NCBI RefSeq assembly: GCF_021130785.1 | Contig: NC_060207.1 | Span: 193,741,501 to 193,805,500 of the forward strand | Direction: 5' to 3' | DNA length: 64,000 nt | From: Homalodisca vitripennis | Lineage: Eukaryota; Arthropoda; Insecta; Hemiptera; Cicadellidae | Part shown: piece by piece, positions 50,116 through 63,417 of the stretch | How the letters are laid out: each line of letters opens with the position of its first letter | Position numbering within the stretch: the stretch's first letter is position 1 | Translations under genes and position numbers: made by a program | The notes under the pieces: generated by a model | What the model was told of the DNA's origin: nothing | Seen by the model: the letters and a program-made list of their open reading frames with translations, nothing else | The model's database searches: none

Positions 50116-50631
50116 ATTAAAATTAATAATTGACCTACTACAGAGACATAACAAGTTATGCGAAATACAAATTCTATTTAAACTTTTTGTACTGTTTTTT
50201 TTTTAAAGAAATGTTTGTTTTGAACTTATACTATGTTCTAAGAAGGCGTGTTATGAGTAGGGTTGTAAAACAGAATATTATTGTGTTTTTAGTAAAAAAA
50301 ATGCTACATTTTAAATTCTGATCAGGACAACACATAAGGTTGTAAATAATATAGCAATAGCGTGATAGTAAAGTACACATAATGAGAGTATTATTTGAAA
50401 CAGTAAACAATAGCTGCAAGTATTAAATTTTATTGTAAACAATTGCAATTTTTATATTCATAACTTAACTTCTTGTTTCAAACAAATATTTTGGAATACA
50501 ACGATTACATATGCTTATAGCAATCGTCTTACCTCATTCAAATCCTTTATGTTAAAAAAAAATATTTATACAGTTACTCAGTATTAACACATTTAATATT
50601 TAGCTTACAACTACCAAGCATGGTTACACAC

Positions 50632-50851
50632 CTGCCCCCGGTTCATTTTGGTCGTAGCCAGTCTGCGTATTAAAAGGCACCCCCTCTTGCACCATGATAG
50701 GCTGAGTGTTGTGGTGGAAAGTATGTTCCCCGGAGAGAGGGGGCAAGAAGTTAGGCTGCCCCTCCATGATGATGGCACCGAAATTTTCACTGGCAAATCT
50801 CTTCGTCCTATCGTTACCCTCACACATCTCCTTAACCGTAGCCAGATATTT
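50632..50851 (-). CDS. Lgr1: LGR1-type receptor, first hinge exon
   Basis: 220 bases from TTTTTAG|AAATAT to GCAG|GTGTGT, open throughout. It encodes KYLATVKEMCEGND, then NFGAIIMEGQPNFLPPLSGE and a His/Gln/Asn-rich stretch. The position after the CCAF exon and the single Cys are consistent with the extracellular hinge of glycoprotein-hormone-type LGRs, which varies greatly between species. It ends in phase 1. Confidence 0.8.
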
Positions 50852-52999
50852 CTAAAAAAAATGTTTTGTTCTAAGTAATCGATTTTAATGTAAATTAAAT
50901 CATACTATATATTAACTAGTGAAAAATTAAAATTCATGGATATGTGTTAACCTTCTATGGAAACATTACTGTGTAATAATATCTTATAAAGAATGTATTC
51001 ATACTTGTATTGGCCTAGGCTGGTGAAGGGAATGGTTTTAAACCAGACTTGAAAAAGTAGAAAGAAACGCATAGTACGCAAGAGGTAGGATCAATAAGAA
51101 ACATGAATGCAATAACCATTTAAGGTACTGAAATTGATTTTGGGGTTGGAAAATATTTGTCAATATTGAATTTATAGCCCTTTAAGACAACTTCTCTAAA
51201 TACAAAAAAGAAAAAAAACTTTTATTACTTCAAGTAAAATTACAGGCATTTTTTTATCAGGTCCAACTAAAAACATCAGAAGATGAATGTTTAATTCTTT
51301 ATAGTGTGTAATTGAATTATCTTTACAGGTAGTGACATTTAATTTGTTTATAAAAAATGTAATTTCATTTAAAAAATATGCAATTGAAAAAATAATGTTT
51401 ATTAGACATAAATGAATAAAATCATACCAATCCCTAAAGCTATTTCTCATGTATACACAAACATTTCACATCTTTATCTTCAGCCCTTTATTTTTGGGTG
51501 TAATTACAAAACTGCCTGCTTTAAATTCAATAGTTAGTTTGTAAAATTAGTTAGTAATAGTAATTAATTAGTAAATTGATTTTGCGTGAAGTGATAACAA
51601 AACATTTTATACTATTATTTTGTATTCAGGCAAGTTATATTTGCTCTTTGAATTTAACATAAAAACACATTTTCCAAACCCAAAATCAATTGCACCACCT
51701 TAAAGAGAAAAGAAAAGTAAAACATTTCCTAAAAAAGGTTAAAAATATAAGACAATTACATGACCAAAGGTCTTTGAGGCTGTATACAGCCCAACCCATT
51801 AAGTAATACTTTGACAATTATGTATATTTACTGGAATCATAATGAAATTTACTACTCTAACAAGCAAAGAATAGAAGTTTTAACAGGACTAATGTTAGTT
51901 GAATACTTTCAATAATAATAAAATAATAACAAAATAATGAGATGAATAGTATATTACACATTTTTAACTATATATTTTTTGAGATAGTACTTTTTAATAT
52001 GGAATAAGGAATGGGTACAAATTCTTTTTTATTTTATTTTATTTTATTTATTTTTTTAAGAGTAACACTGGGAGATCTTGAGAGTATGAAATAACTTTTT
52101 TGGCAGGAAGAAACACAGTGGATTATGGGAATTCGGCGGTTCTCTTCCGGAAATAATCTACGAACTTAGAAACTATATTTGGAATTATGTGAGTCAAAGA
52201 ATAACATTTTGTACAACACATCACATTTTTAGCTTTTTAAATCAACATATTTTGTTTAAACGTCAAGTATGCTCAACATTTTTGTTTCACATCAGTGCGT
52301 AAAATAATGCGTAATCATACGTCGTCGGAAGAGTGAAGTATATTCACAACATGCAGATTATAGTTGTTTATTATTTCTATTATTGACTACAGTAGATTTC
52401 ACATCAGTACATTTATAATAAAAACCAGGAATAATGTTATAACAAAGCAACCAATATAATCCGTTGAACAAAACAAAACGACTGCAAACTCTAATAATTT
52501 GCCTACAGTTATATTTGTTCTAGCTTTGGTTTCACTTTGATAATGCCAGTGAGAATTATAAATGCTAATTTACCTTAAAATATTTAATATTAATTTATTA
52601 TGTTGAAAATACCTAGTATATTATAAATACATAGTACAAAGTATTAAACTATTTAACCCTTAAAATACTAAATTTTAAAGTGAGATCACCACATAATGGT
52701 GTAACACTTTACATACTACTGTGTCCACATGTAAAAAAAATATTAACTAACACCATTCGGAACTAATGTTTCCCTATATAAAACAACCCAAATCACAGTG
52801 TTAGGCCAAGTTTAAAGATAAATTCACAGTATTTTTAAATAACAAAAGCATTTTAATTGTAAACACTCAAATTCCTTTTTCTACTTTTATACTCAAATTA
52901 TTGTTATACTGCTATATCCTTTTTCTACTTTTCCATCAACGTTTTGCTGTCTTGCTAAAACCAGCTGTTGTATTATCACTATTCTAAAGTGAAGCTTAC
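50852..52999 (-). other. Intron of the LGR1 ectodomain fragment
   Basis: AT-rich, with a TTTTA pentamer microsatellite at 52024-52060. No exon was recognised. Confidence 0.6.
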
Positions 53000-53092
53000 C
53001 TCGTGCATGGCATGTCTTGCTGGATCATGACGAGCAGGATACTTGAATGCACAGCAATGGAAGGAATAGGTGAGTTCCGCTTTCTGCAAGCT
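53000..53092 (-). CDS. Lgr1: LGR1-type receptor, LRR-to-hinge exon (CCAF motif)
   Basis: 31 codons from TTGAAACAG|AGC to GAG|GTAAGC. It encodes SLQKAELTYSFHCCAFKYPA, matching the LTYPSHCCAF block that closes the leucine-rich repeats in FSH/LH/TSH receptors and LGR1. The paired Cys bond to the segment near TM1. An acceptor nine bases downstream is possible but would remove conserved SLQ. Confidence 0.92.
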
Positions 53093-54083
53093 CTGTTTCA
53101 AAAACAGAATGTTGGGTTACTATTGTAGGATCTGTAAACATTCTTCAAAACCTTTTTATTTGAAATCAATTGCAGCTAACTATAAACGATTGTCTGCTCA
53201 AACTGAAGCATTTAAAAATATCTAGTTCCTATAGCACAATAATTTATTGTTGTATTTATTTCACAATAATAAATTTGAATGAAAGATATTTTTTGCTCAG
53301 TAAATGAAATTATATTGATGATATTGACTAAAAATCTCTACCTTTAGGCTACCCTTATCTTTTTTAACCCAAAATGAAATACATTTCGGAATTATACCAC
53401 TTCACACTGTTGATATAAACTCTCCTTCAACTTATGGGTTATTTGGGTTAAATGATAGGTATTTTTGTTAACACTGTAAAAAAGACTACTTTTTACAAAA
53501 ATTGTCCAGAAAGATGAACATGTTTTATATCTTCCAACTTTATCGTCAGTACATACATGTTTTGAAGTTCATTAAATTAGAGATGATAACATATTTTAGC
53601 ATTTTAGATTATTTTTAAGCACCATAGAAACTCAGTAGGTTACAGTTCTACAAACTAATAGATCATTCAATAATATCGGGTACATTTAAATGAGAATTTT
53701 GCCCTATTATGAGTATACAAAGATCTACATTGATATAATAAGATAAATATACGAGTACCGTACATACATCTATAGAATCCATTTGCAGAAGGTGTTAGGG
53801 TCGTCATACACAGTATAAGCACGAGAAGTGGAAGTGTAAGGATCACAAAATATAAATTTGCCTACTCAAAACATTACAAATTGTTATGTTTTTTTTTATA
53901 TAGAAATTTCATCATTTTATAAATTTTTCTGCAATACATATTATTAGTAGTTTTTTATAAAGTAGGTTATAATTTCCATAGATTCACGAAAGAGAAACGT
54001 ATGTAGCTCATTAATACATAAATTGCATAAGAATTTTCAAGAAGCTTCTAAAAAAAATCTTTTCTACAAAGTAATATACTTAC

Positions 54084-54201
54084 TTTTAGGTCATGAATGG
54101 AGGGGATGATCTTGAGGGTGTAAGTATCCGTTAGCCTCAACATTTCTAGCCCTTCCAGTCCCACAGTTGGCAGATAAGTGATGGATGTCTCAGAGAGGTC
54201 T
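54084..54201 (-). CDS. Lgr1: LGR1-type receptor, LRR exon
   Basis: 118 bases from CTGCAG|AGACCT to AAA|GTAAGT. The first base completes Leu, then DLSETSITYLPTVGLEGLEM and LRLTDTYTLKIIPSIHDLK. This closely follows the I-LP--GLE-L--L--R-TY-LK-LP pattern of glycoprotein-hormone receptor repeats. Confidence 0.93.
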
Positions 54202-54459
54202 CTGCAGAACAGTTAATAGGGAGTGTTTCAGTAATGTTGTGAAATATTTATGATATACAAATGTATCAGGGTCAATTAATCATAGGACATATTGTTGAAA
54301 TTAAAATAAGACAATAGTCTATAAAATGTTGAAAAAAGTACATCCTTTATCATTAACGGTCCCCCAAAGCTTAAAAAAATAAGTAATAAGTTTTATCACG
54401 ATTTTGAATAATATACTAATCTAATAAATACACTCATTGTGTAGCGATGGTCGGAAAGG

Positions 54460-54645
54460 TGTATTCAGCGTGTATGTTGAGTTTAGCCCCACTTCAGCCT
54501 TTGGTTACTTCAGCGTCTGAAATCTCTATCTATTCATGATTTACCAGACTCCAGAAGTCAATTTTATTACATCGTCAGATTTCAGAAGCTGGACTAAGGG
54601 GAAGGTTAAATTTGAGCTAAACTCAGCATTCACACTCATTGTGTT
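54460..54645. mobile_element. Small inverted-repeat element in LGR1 intron
   Basis: TATGTTGAGTTTAGCCCCAC at about 54473 pairs with GAGCTAAACTCAGCATTCAC at about 54619, and AGCGTCTGAAATC pairs with GATTTCAGAAGCT. Two further copies of the right-hand end lie at 54905-54965 and 55245-55305, so this is a local repeat family. Confidence 0.6.
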
Positions 54646-54904
54646 ACAACAAAATCAACATTACTTGTTAAAGAACCTAACGACACATTCCGTAATCAAT
54701 CTTTAAAAACACGATGATTTTCAAAATAATCAGCGACGCTAATAAATTTCACATATGCAGTATATTATTTTATTACAATATAAACCCTTTTGATCAAAAC
54801 GTCTGAACTATATCTATACAAAAATAACTAAACAAAGCCGTCAAAATATATACACAAAGTCAAAGTGTTTGTATACACGGACGTATACAAACTACTTGAT
54901 TGAA

Positions 54905-55310
54905 AATATACATTTCAGACGCTCCACTAAGGAGGTGAACTGGAGCTAAACTCAACATCCACATAGTATTAACTCTTCCCACCATAACTACGTAATGTGT
55001 AGAAAATTGGATCGGTTCACCGTGCTTAGTGATCGTGTCAGAAACATGGTAGTGCACTCAATTGAGCACCTAACGAGACAATGAGAATATCTCTTCACCT
55101 AGATAACAGTATACTGTGTAGTATGGGTGTCTCTAATGTTGAAATGATGCAGAGTTCGTTTCGAGCTTCTACGTCGCTGACTTTTTTCGATCTCTTCGAG
55201 ACAAACATGACTCCAGATTCCAGGAGTCAAGTCTGTGAAAGCGTCAGCTTCCAGACGCTGCACTAAGAGGAAGGTGAGCTGGAGCTAAACTCAACAATCA
55301 CATTGAATAA
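54905..55310. repeat. Two further copies of the 54.5-kb repeat end
   Basis: CTGGAGCTAAACTCAACATC (about 54934) and CTGGAGCTAAACTCAACAAT (about 55276), each preceded by CAGACGCT-CACTAAG. Both have the same orientation as the right end at 54619. Confidence 0.6.
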
Positions 55311-55319
55311 ACCCTTCCC

Positions 55320-56775
55320 CTAATATCTAAGTTATGGTAAAAGTGTTTTTTTTTTTTTTTTCCAAAACTGAGTTGGTATAGATTTTTGTCCGTTTTTTCA
55401 GTTGCTCTGCATGGATTACGATCTTTGGAGTGAAATTTGTTTGTATGTCGTTTACTTTTATTATTGTTGTTATATTGTATAAGAGTTAGGCTATTATTTA
55501 TTAGCTTTTGAGGAATGTAACATGTAATTAGTGTTATACATTTAGGTCAGTCTGGTGTCTTTCTTAACTTAACGAACAAAATAACCTTATCTTATATTCA
55601 GGAGATATTGCATTTTTGTTGTTTCTTGTTAAATAACATGCTACCTAAGTCAGTTCTGTTTTAATGTATGAGAACAGATTTTTATTTTGAATTTATTGCT
55701 ATCTGTAATAATTATTTAAATTAGAAATTCTTGTCAACTCGGCAGACGGTCTTTTCGACCATTGCTGTAAAGTTTGAGTGTGTCGTGGTTACTTTCGTGG
55801 AACCGCTTAATATAGATGATTGGGATTATTGTAATAAACGCACTGTTTCATCAATTCATGATGGATATTAATAAAAAGACCGGAATCTAAGGAAGGCTTT
55901 GATCCAGGAAAGACTTCAATGATGCATTGACAGAAATGGAATCAATATTCAGCAAACTGCGAAGTTGTTGTGCCATTAGCATGACAAGCGTCGGATGTAA
56001 CGTTTGCTAACAGAAGTCTCCAGTTTCTGTGGTATGATAATGGAGTTGCTTATCACTTGTGTTCGACTAGGACGAGAGAAGTGCTAAGCGGGCACATCGC
56101 TTCTTCACACCTTTGACAGCAAACAGAGTCAGTCCTAGGACAGATGCTGGGTGTTAAATGGCCAAGAATCTAGTCCTAATTACATACCGGGAAAAGACGT
56201 GGAAAATATTTTGTTAATAGAGTTTTAAATATGATTACGAAAATTAAATAAACAAGTAAAAAGGCCTGAATTGGAAAATGATCAATAATGATCATGAGTA
56301 TTTTTATGATTATGATTATTAAATCATGATTAAAAATTAAAATATGACTAACTTTTATGTGGTCCATATTTTTAAAGTAAAGATTTAGAGGACGACGCTG
56401 CTGATACACATCCTGAATGGAGGAGAAGGAAGGGAGCGGAAATGTATTCACACATGTATAAACATTGAACATTATCTCTCTGTCAGGGCTAAGACAAGTT
56501 TGTACGAGTATGTTTACCATTACCAAAGCCGAGTGTGTCTTTCAAGTCTGTGGCGAATTCATGAAAATATAATATATAATGTGATAAACAGTAAAATTAA
56601 TTTACACTATTATAAGGGTATCGTAAACGGAAGCCAAACCATATACAATTTTAATTACAACCACGTTAAAACGACAAGAAAAGGAACTACACTTGTAAAG
56701 ACTATTAATAGATGCACGCACAAATGCGCCTTGAATTGTTTAATTCACAGATTCACAGATAAAAAATAAACTTAC
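55320..56775 (-). other. Intron of the LGR1 fragment, no gene recognised
   Basis: AT-rich. A less AT-rich segment at about 55740-56160 may be a decayed TE, but no motif could be named. Confidence 0.4.
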
Positions 56776-56850
56776 AGGTCTCTAAGGCTAGTTAGTCCTC
56801 TGAAGGCGTCTGGAGAGAGGTCGGTCAGTTCCCGGTTGCCTCTGAAACTC
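56776..56850 (-). CDS. Lgr1: LGR1-type receptor, LRR exon (75 bases)
   Basis: From TTAAAG|GAGTTT to CCT|GTAAGT, phase 2 at both ends, as for LGR repeat exons. It encodes SFRGNRELTDLSPDAFRGL then TSLRD, a canonical leucine-rich repeat of this receptor family. Confidence 0.93.
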
Positions 56851-57051
56851 CTTTAAAGATGAAAAATACCTTCAGTAACATGTACCAATATTTGAAATAT
56901 ATTACTAATGTTCAAAAAACAAACCTACGTAACAGTAAAAGGTTGGGCATTTGGTATGATATTAACACAGCTTCATACTTCACTACAAGCTGTTGCAGTG
57001 TCGTTAAAGATGAAGTAGTTTTGGCATTCCTTAGGATTAAACTATACGAAA

Positions 57052-57597
57052 TACCGGGTGTCTTAAAAGTCCCACTCCTCCCCATACTATTAACTTTCTT
57101 ATGAATAAAGATGGAGTGATTTACTTTGGGATATGTTTATATGACCAACTGAGGAAATTTTTGATGTATAAAAACTTTTGACCTCTCTCCAAATGGGGTA
57201 TTTTTGGAGTAAGTCACTTTAAATAAGAACCTCTAACAAGTGACAACTCATTTTAAAGGTATTATAAAAAAGATGGATGGCACAAAACTAGAGGTCTCTA
57301 ATGTTATCCAATCAAATTTGGTGGCCAATTAAAGTTTGAACTGTTTTACAAACCCCCACAAGATTCAACAAACGAAGTCCTGGGAATACCAATGGCTGAT
57401 TTTGTCATGTTATCTCTTATTGGTTACCAAGAGACACAGTAACTGGAATAAATGTATCTTGCATACTAATTTTCAAATTTTCATAAATAATAATCTCCTC
57501 AGTTTGTCATATATAAACATCCCCCAAAGTAAATCACTCCATCTCTATTCATAAGAAAGTTAAATAGGCGGGAGGAACTTTTAAGACACACGGTGTA
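57052..57597. mobile_element. Tc1/mariner-type MITE with TIRs of about 130 bp and TA TSD
   Basis: The left end TACCGGGTGTCTTAAAAG and the inverted right end TACACCGTGTGTCTTAAAAG are flanked by TA (57052-57053, 57596-57597). The inverted match continues through TTAACTTTCTTATGAAT, GATGGAGTGATTTACTTTGG and GATGTTTATAT. No transposase is encoded. Confidence 0.85.
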
Positions 57598-57724
57598 CTT
57601 AAACAACAATTTACGACATACCATTATTACTGAATTCAATATAAAACAAACAGGATTTTTCTTTACATCGTTAAGCCTTAAAATAAAATAACATTAAAAT
57701 ACAGCCTTTTAAATATAAGAATAT

Positions 57725-58250
57725 TTTGTAATTTATTTATTTATTTATTTTATTTTCAATTTTACATGACAGCTACAGGACATGATATAGCACAAACAAA
57801 GTACAAAACCTTCAATTATTCCCAAAACAGCTATCTTAACTAAAATTAATGTACTCTTAATATGAACTTTAACATAACAAACTAAACTAAACTAAACTGC
57901 TGGCAGTTACACAAATTGATATTAAAATTTCTTTACACAACACAAATAAATGAACTCTATAAAATTTAAAAAAATAACAACTTGCTTCATTGTACACATA
58001 CACTTCTACAATGAACAATAAATTAAATCAAAATAAAAGGTTGCTGCATATCTTTAAAATATTTTCCAAATTATCATTAAAAATATCTATGTTTGATTGG
58101 TTTAAATTAAGAAACCGTAGAGTCTTGTACAAAGGAAAGTTATAATGAGAAACTATTCTACATGTAGGTAAAGCAAATAAATTAAATTCTCTAAATATAT
58201 GATAAAAAAAAAACTACATGTCAGACGATGGTAGGGGAACATTTTGAACA
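57725..58250 (-). pseudogene. Non-LTR retrotransposon 3' end, - strand
   Basis: Read on the - strand: an RT C-terminal-like segment FNLFALPTCRIVSHYNFPLY then FLNLNQSNIDIFNDN, and about 350 bases later a 3' tail of AATAAATAAATAAAT at 57749-57728. The tail and the P--R---Y-N-PLY pattern are typical of insect Jockey-like elements, 5'-truncated. Confidence 0.6.
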
Positions 58251-58589
58251 CTTACTTTGATCACAGGTACTTAAAAATTGGTGTTTACTTGTAATACTTA
58301 ATAATTTATATTGTTCAATTGTTTTAAAATTCAAATAGCTATAACTACTGAATGAATCCACCTTTTTAAGTCCGGTTTGCGGCATTGTACTCTGCTAAGT
58401 AAGACCTTCAATTTGATACCAAACTTGACCTATGCTGCTATTTAAGAATTTTGTCTGACTCCTTGTAGACCGTCCCCAAAGGGATTATCTGGTCGGTAAT
58501 TGGGCAGATATGTGCGTTACTATCACCAGTAAGCACGTGTGAACTTTGGTATTTTTTTTAAATTGTGGTTTAAAAAATTGAAAAAGAGG

Positions 58590-58620
58590 TTCCAGACTTA
58601 ATTGACACCCTGTATAGTTA
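58590..58620 (-). mobile_element. Solo DNA-transposon end (TACAGGGTGTC)
   Basis: GACACCCTGTATA at 58607 is the reverse complement of the TACAGGGTGTC terminus. No partner was identified. Confidence 0.35.
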
Positions 58621-59689
58621 TTCTTCTAGAATATTTAACACGGCTTAAAAAAGTTCAAAATAATTTAAATTAAAAACTCAAACCTTGAATTTGTATTAAT
58701 TGAATATTTGAGTCATACTGCACATATTTTTAAATAGTTTAGTAAGTCTAACATTGTTGTTAAGAGCTTTATAATTATGTCTCTACCTTTGCGCGATTAT
58801 AAAATATTGAATTAATATTGGTGGATCAAACTATATAAATACATAATAACGGGTCAAACTTCTATAACAAAATTGAGCTTCTCCATAAAAAACGAGCAGA
58901 AATATGTACCTAGAATGTGGCAAATCTCGAATAAAAATTTACGTTTCAAAAAATTAGTAGGTATGAAATAAAATATTGTCCCCTCTGGTGTTAAGCTGAA
59001 AATTGTTTTCCCTCAGCTATGACGCTCTGTGGCGACAGATGGAATACTTATGTTAACATTGTATTGTTCCTGAATTTAGTTTTATCAAGTCCGTATCGGG
59101 AAACATAAGAATCTTGTACTGGGTCCGTATTAGGACCGATAATATTCATTCCAATGAGATCGGAAGTATTTGTTATTGGTTCAGAATTATCAGTTATTAA
59201 GATTAATGGTTAATAGAACTTTCTGCGATGTCGTCACTGTTATGCGTTTTCCAAAGTTAACATGTATAAAAGATGGAGAAGTTTCGTCTGCTGTGGACGA
59301 TTATTTGATGTAGAAATATCGTAAGAGACAATTCTTTTACGATGTTACACAAATTTTAGAGTGAAGATCAAACGATTATTAATGATTAAATAATTGGTAA
59401 TGATGTCTTTACAAAATTTAATTAGAATAACTTATACAATAAGGTATGCAGTGGTTACTAACAGCATTGTTTTCGTATCTGCAGTAACTAATTACATTTT
59501 AACGTCTCTCTAGTTATAATTACAAAATATTAGATTGGTAACTGTACTATAGTCTGGTAAATCTTGTAAAAGCGTTGTGAATTTATTGGGATAAAATAGC
59601 TTTATTTTTGATGGCCAAAAATCTCTTATCTTAGCACGTTTAGTAATATCTCTCCAAGACTGATAGGCTTTTGATTATCTGTTTTCAGG

Positions 59690-59990
59690 ATATTTCTTAA
59701 TTAAGTTTCTGCAGCTATTTTGTCAACAGAAGACAAAGAGGTAGGAAGGTAAAGATGCTAAGTTATATTTCATCCGAGTTCATAGGAGTATATGGCGTAC
59801 CTCAGTGTTCACATCTTGGACTTATTATTTTTATTAATGTGTTTATTAACGACATTGTAAATGCAAAGTGTATAGATATTTAAAATTCTACGATTAAATC
59901 ACGTTGTATTGCCTAGTTTCAAAATTTGATGACTGTTTTGCATAACAAAACAGTCCAGATTCGATTGCAGATTGGCGCGATAACAAGTGG
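59690..59990 (+). pseudogene. Non-LTR reverse transcriptase fragment
   Basis: SYISSEFIGVYGVPQCSHLG then LIIFINVFINDIVNAKC matches the S---F-----GVPQGS-LGPLLF-LFINDI block of reverse transcriptases, with Gly-to-Cys in GVPQG and early stops afterwards. Confidence 0.7.
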
Positions 59991-61639
59991 CATACGCAGC
60001 ATAGACGGCCAAAAATACATTTTATAAGGTGGCCAGTCCGTGTGTAAGCAGATCTTCGGCTAACTTTGGCCGATCACGGTTGAATTCATCTTTACCTACA
60101 TTGTTATTATACGAGTAGTTATGTGGCTAAGCTTCTAGATATCACTTATAACTTGTTACGAATAGTTTGTGTAATAGAAACAAATAAAACAACTTCGTAC
60201 GTACTGCCCTCAGAATACGATCGCAGTAGCGAATATGTTACTGGTTGGGCCTAAACAATGTAGTTCTAGAAATGTATAATAATGTTTTATTATTATATAT
60301 GTAAATTATGCTATACATCGTTTATACAGAACGACCGACATGTAATTGGTTTATGTTGCTTATCCATTAAACATGGTCTTAATTATATATATCTCAGAAG
60401 CACTATATAATTATTACAAATTACATAGCTGTTGTCTGTTTAGATGAAATATTTTTATGGATATTTAAATACGTATTCTACAATAAACATTTCAACTTAA
60501 ACAGCTTCATGATATTATCTGTTTAATCGATATTTTTGCAATTTTGATGAGTTTTAATTAATATTGTTTTGCTTCAATTTTAACAGAAATAAAAAAATCG
60601 ATTAAAACTTAAAAGCTATAATTAAATGTAGGCAACGAATTGATAATGACAGTGTTTTCCCCAAAACTTTGTTTACTTTATACATCCATTTTTTTAACAT
60701 TCCACACTCTTTTCACGTTAGAAAAATGCATTAAAAATTTACACATTTAAAGCCATCAATGACTGAAATTAAATATTTGGGCTTGAAATAATATAATTAC
60801 TTTCAATCTAGGATTAAAAATAAATTTACAGTTCATCCATTTCTAAGATTAAAATAAATTTTCAGTGGTTGTGAATTTTAGTGAGTTATAAGTTGTATAA
60901 AGTGTAATGTGTAATGTATAAAGTTGTTACAAAAAAGCTACATAAAGAAGGCGGGGCATATGTAAAATTTAATTTCATTTCTAAGCTTAAAATTACAATT
61001 TTATTTCAAATTGCGAAACAGCCAAAGTCATTGAAAGTGTATTCGAATGAAATAAACAAAGTTCTTTGTCGTAATAAAAACTCCACAAAGGTTTTGCAAT
61101 ATCAACCGTACATTATGAATATGTAGAGACAAATGAAAGTAATATTCATAACTGCACTGTAATGTTCGTAATAAAAGCAGCGAAGCGAATACGCACAGGA
61201 AATTTATCCTCACATTGAAAACAAATGAACCGTGAATTTCTAGTTTTTTTATTAGATCAAACAATAATATGATTCTGTATGTTTTGAACACAAGCCTCTT
61301 TTTCCGGTTTTTATGATACTGAGTATATTAGAAATATCTACTATAACCTTTAACTCATTAATGGATTCTAGATTCATTCGTTCTCAATAAAAACTACACA
61401 AGTCACATACAGTACAATAAACTGTAGATTTCGATAACTACATACATTTTTGAGAAAAACGTTTTTGACACTGGCCAGTTGTCAGTGATTGGTTATTGCT
61501 TGTAGACCTATTTTGACACTTACTAGAGATAGTGTGCATTGAGCTAATACACAACACGTCGTGATTACTTATTATTACTTATGCGCGTCACAACGCATTG
61601 GTATGACGCTTATATTATCGTAGATTGTTTCGTTAGCTT

Positions 61640-61750
61640 TTCACCTGAGGAAGGGACCAGATTGCAGATCTCGAAACGTTGTGTTATTGGACGACGGATG
61701 TCTGAAAATCCTGTTCACAGCTCGTTCAACGTCAAAAATAAAATTTAAAC
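61640..61750 (+). mobile_element. Penelope-like element terminus
   Basis: CACCTGAGGAAGGGACCAG then GATCTCGAAACGTTGTG is the CTGANGA-stem-GAAAC signature of Penelope-like pseudo-LTRs. GGGA and TCTC can pair as stem II. No coding part of the element is adjacent. Confidence 0.5.
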
Positions 61751-62917
61751 AAAGATGCTGATTTTTATTCCTACTAATTCGTAAATGTCCGTGGTGAAAA
61801 TAATTGACAAGTGACAAATACCAAGCTGAGAATTGGAAACACAAACAAAGCTGTCACTAAAAACTAACATCATGTAACACACGTTACAAATTCATAACAA
61901 GCCTACCGTTACGTAACCCAATTTGCTGAAGCCGACTATGTAATCAGGTTACTTTGCACGCGGTGTTGAGTTTCTCTGCACCCGCAGTGCAAACGTTTTA
62001 TCTTTAGATTTTGTTTTATATATTTTTTATTTCGTTTTATAAGTTTAGTTGATAGTGAAAATGCCGTGAAGTTATTATTGGACATAATAATTCTCACAGC
62101 TCGTGAAAGTCAAACGTGAGAGGATTGGATTCCCAATCGAACAGACCAATAAATAAAACATCTTAGGATCCGAAGTTTTCTTGAACCGTAGCTCAGAAAA
62201 AGCGCCTTGTAAATATAACCCAATTACTTAGAACTTCGAGTTCGAAGTATTGGAAATTCAATTAATTCTTTACCTCTACAACACCTGTGATTGTTTTAAA
62301 GTTTAGACCACAAGTTCCAATACATTAATGCATTCTCGTTTTTCTCGCTCAAAAAAGTATGATATACAGTTGTTTAAAAAAAATTGTATTATGAAATTTA
62401 AACTTTGCAGATACTCGTATTTACATAAAGGCTAGCTGTAGTTGAATATCCTTGAGTTTAAACACAGACAAACGATGTTAAACTCAGACACTTCTACGCA
62501 CCTAATTTTGGCCTTAGAATGATGGGTTGTTTTATTTTCAAGATACGAATCCAAAATTGTTTCGGTTATACCTGTTAAGTGTATAGATGCATATTAACTC
62601 TAATATTTAACGATCCAACTCCCATGATTCAACAATTACCAATAATGTCGTGAAAGTGTTTCAAGTTTAGTATTGTTCTGGTAGAACTAATTTTAATATG
62701 GGCAACAGTAGAGCAAAAATTAAAAGCTTCTAAAGGTTCATAATACTTGTTATGTTAAAATCTTTAAATAGTAAAATTTTTATTTAAACGAAAGAATTCA
62801 CAACATTTTAAAATTAATTCTCTCTTCCACCCCCACACTACTCACTGATAATCCTACTGCTATTTTTAAAACAGTGGTTGAAAGATATGCTTTGAGAAGT
62901 GCCCATAATTATATAAA

Positions 62918-62918
<1 letters not shown>

Positions 62919-62992
<74 letters not shown>
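62919..62992. repeat. (TA)n microsatellite
   Basis: More than 30 uninterrupted TA repeats. A Tyr/Ile repeat ORF across it is artefactual. Confidence 0.95.
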
Positions 62993-62996
<4 letters not shown>

Positions 62997-63417
62997 ACGT
63001 TTTTAAATGGCCCAACACATTATGTTTGTCAGGTGTAGATAGAAGCCTATCTGTACACATTTTACTTTTCCGGACTTTGGTATTGCTATGATGTCAATCG
63101 CAGTAGTTCAGAAACTCGTCAATAATACCATAAACAGTAAATTCTTTATCAATTTCACTCATAAATTTATTTTTACTGCTGCAAGCTAGAAAATTGTTTT
63201 TATTGTTTTTATTCATAAAAATAAAAAATTAAATTATTTTTATCAGAAATGTATGAGAAGCAATTCTAAACCAAACAGCTTGAGATTTTTGACACTGTAA
63301 ACTACTGTAATTCGGCTGTAAACTATTATTGCAAGCGAGTTCTCACAAGCTGGGTTTTCAAGGCTCTCTAAGTTTACAGGTGTACCACAACAAGAACGTG
63401 GATGGACAAATACTCAC

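Noticed and set aside
62866..63060. Tyr/Ile repeat ORF
   Set aside because: Translation of a TA microsatellite; the same applies to 35522-35779.
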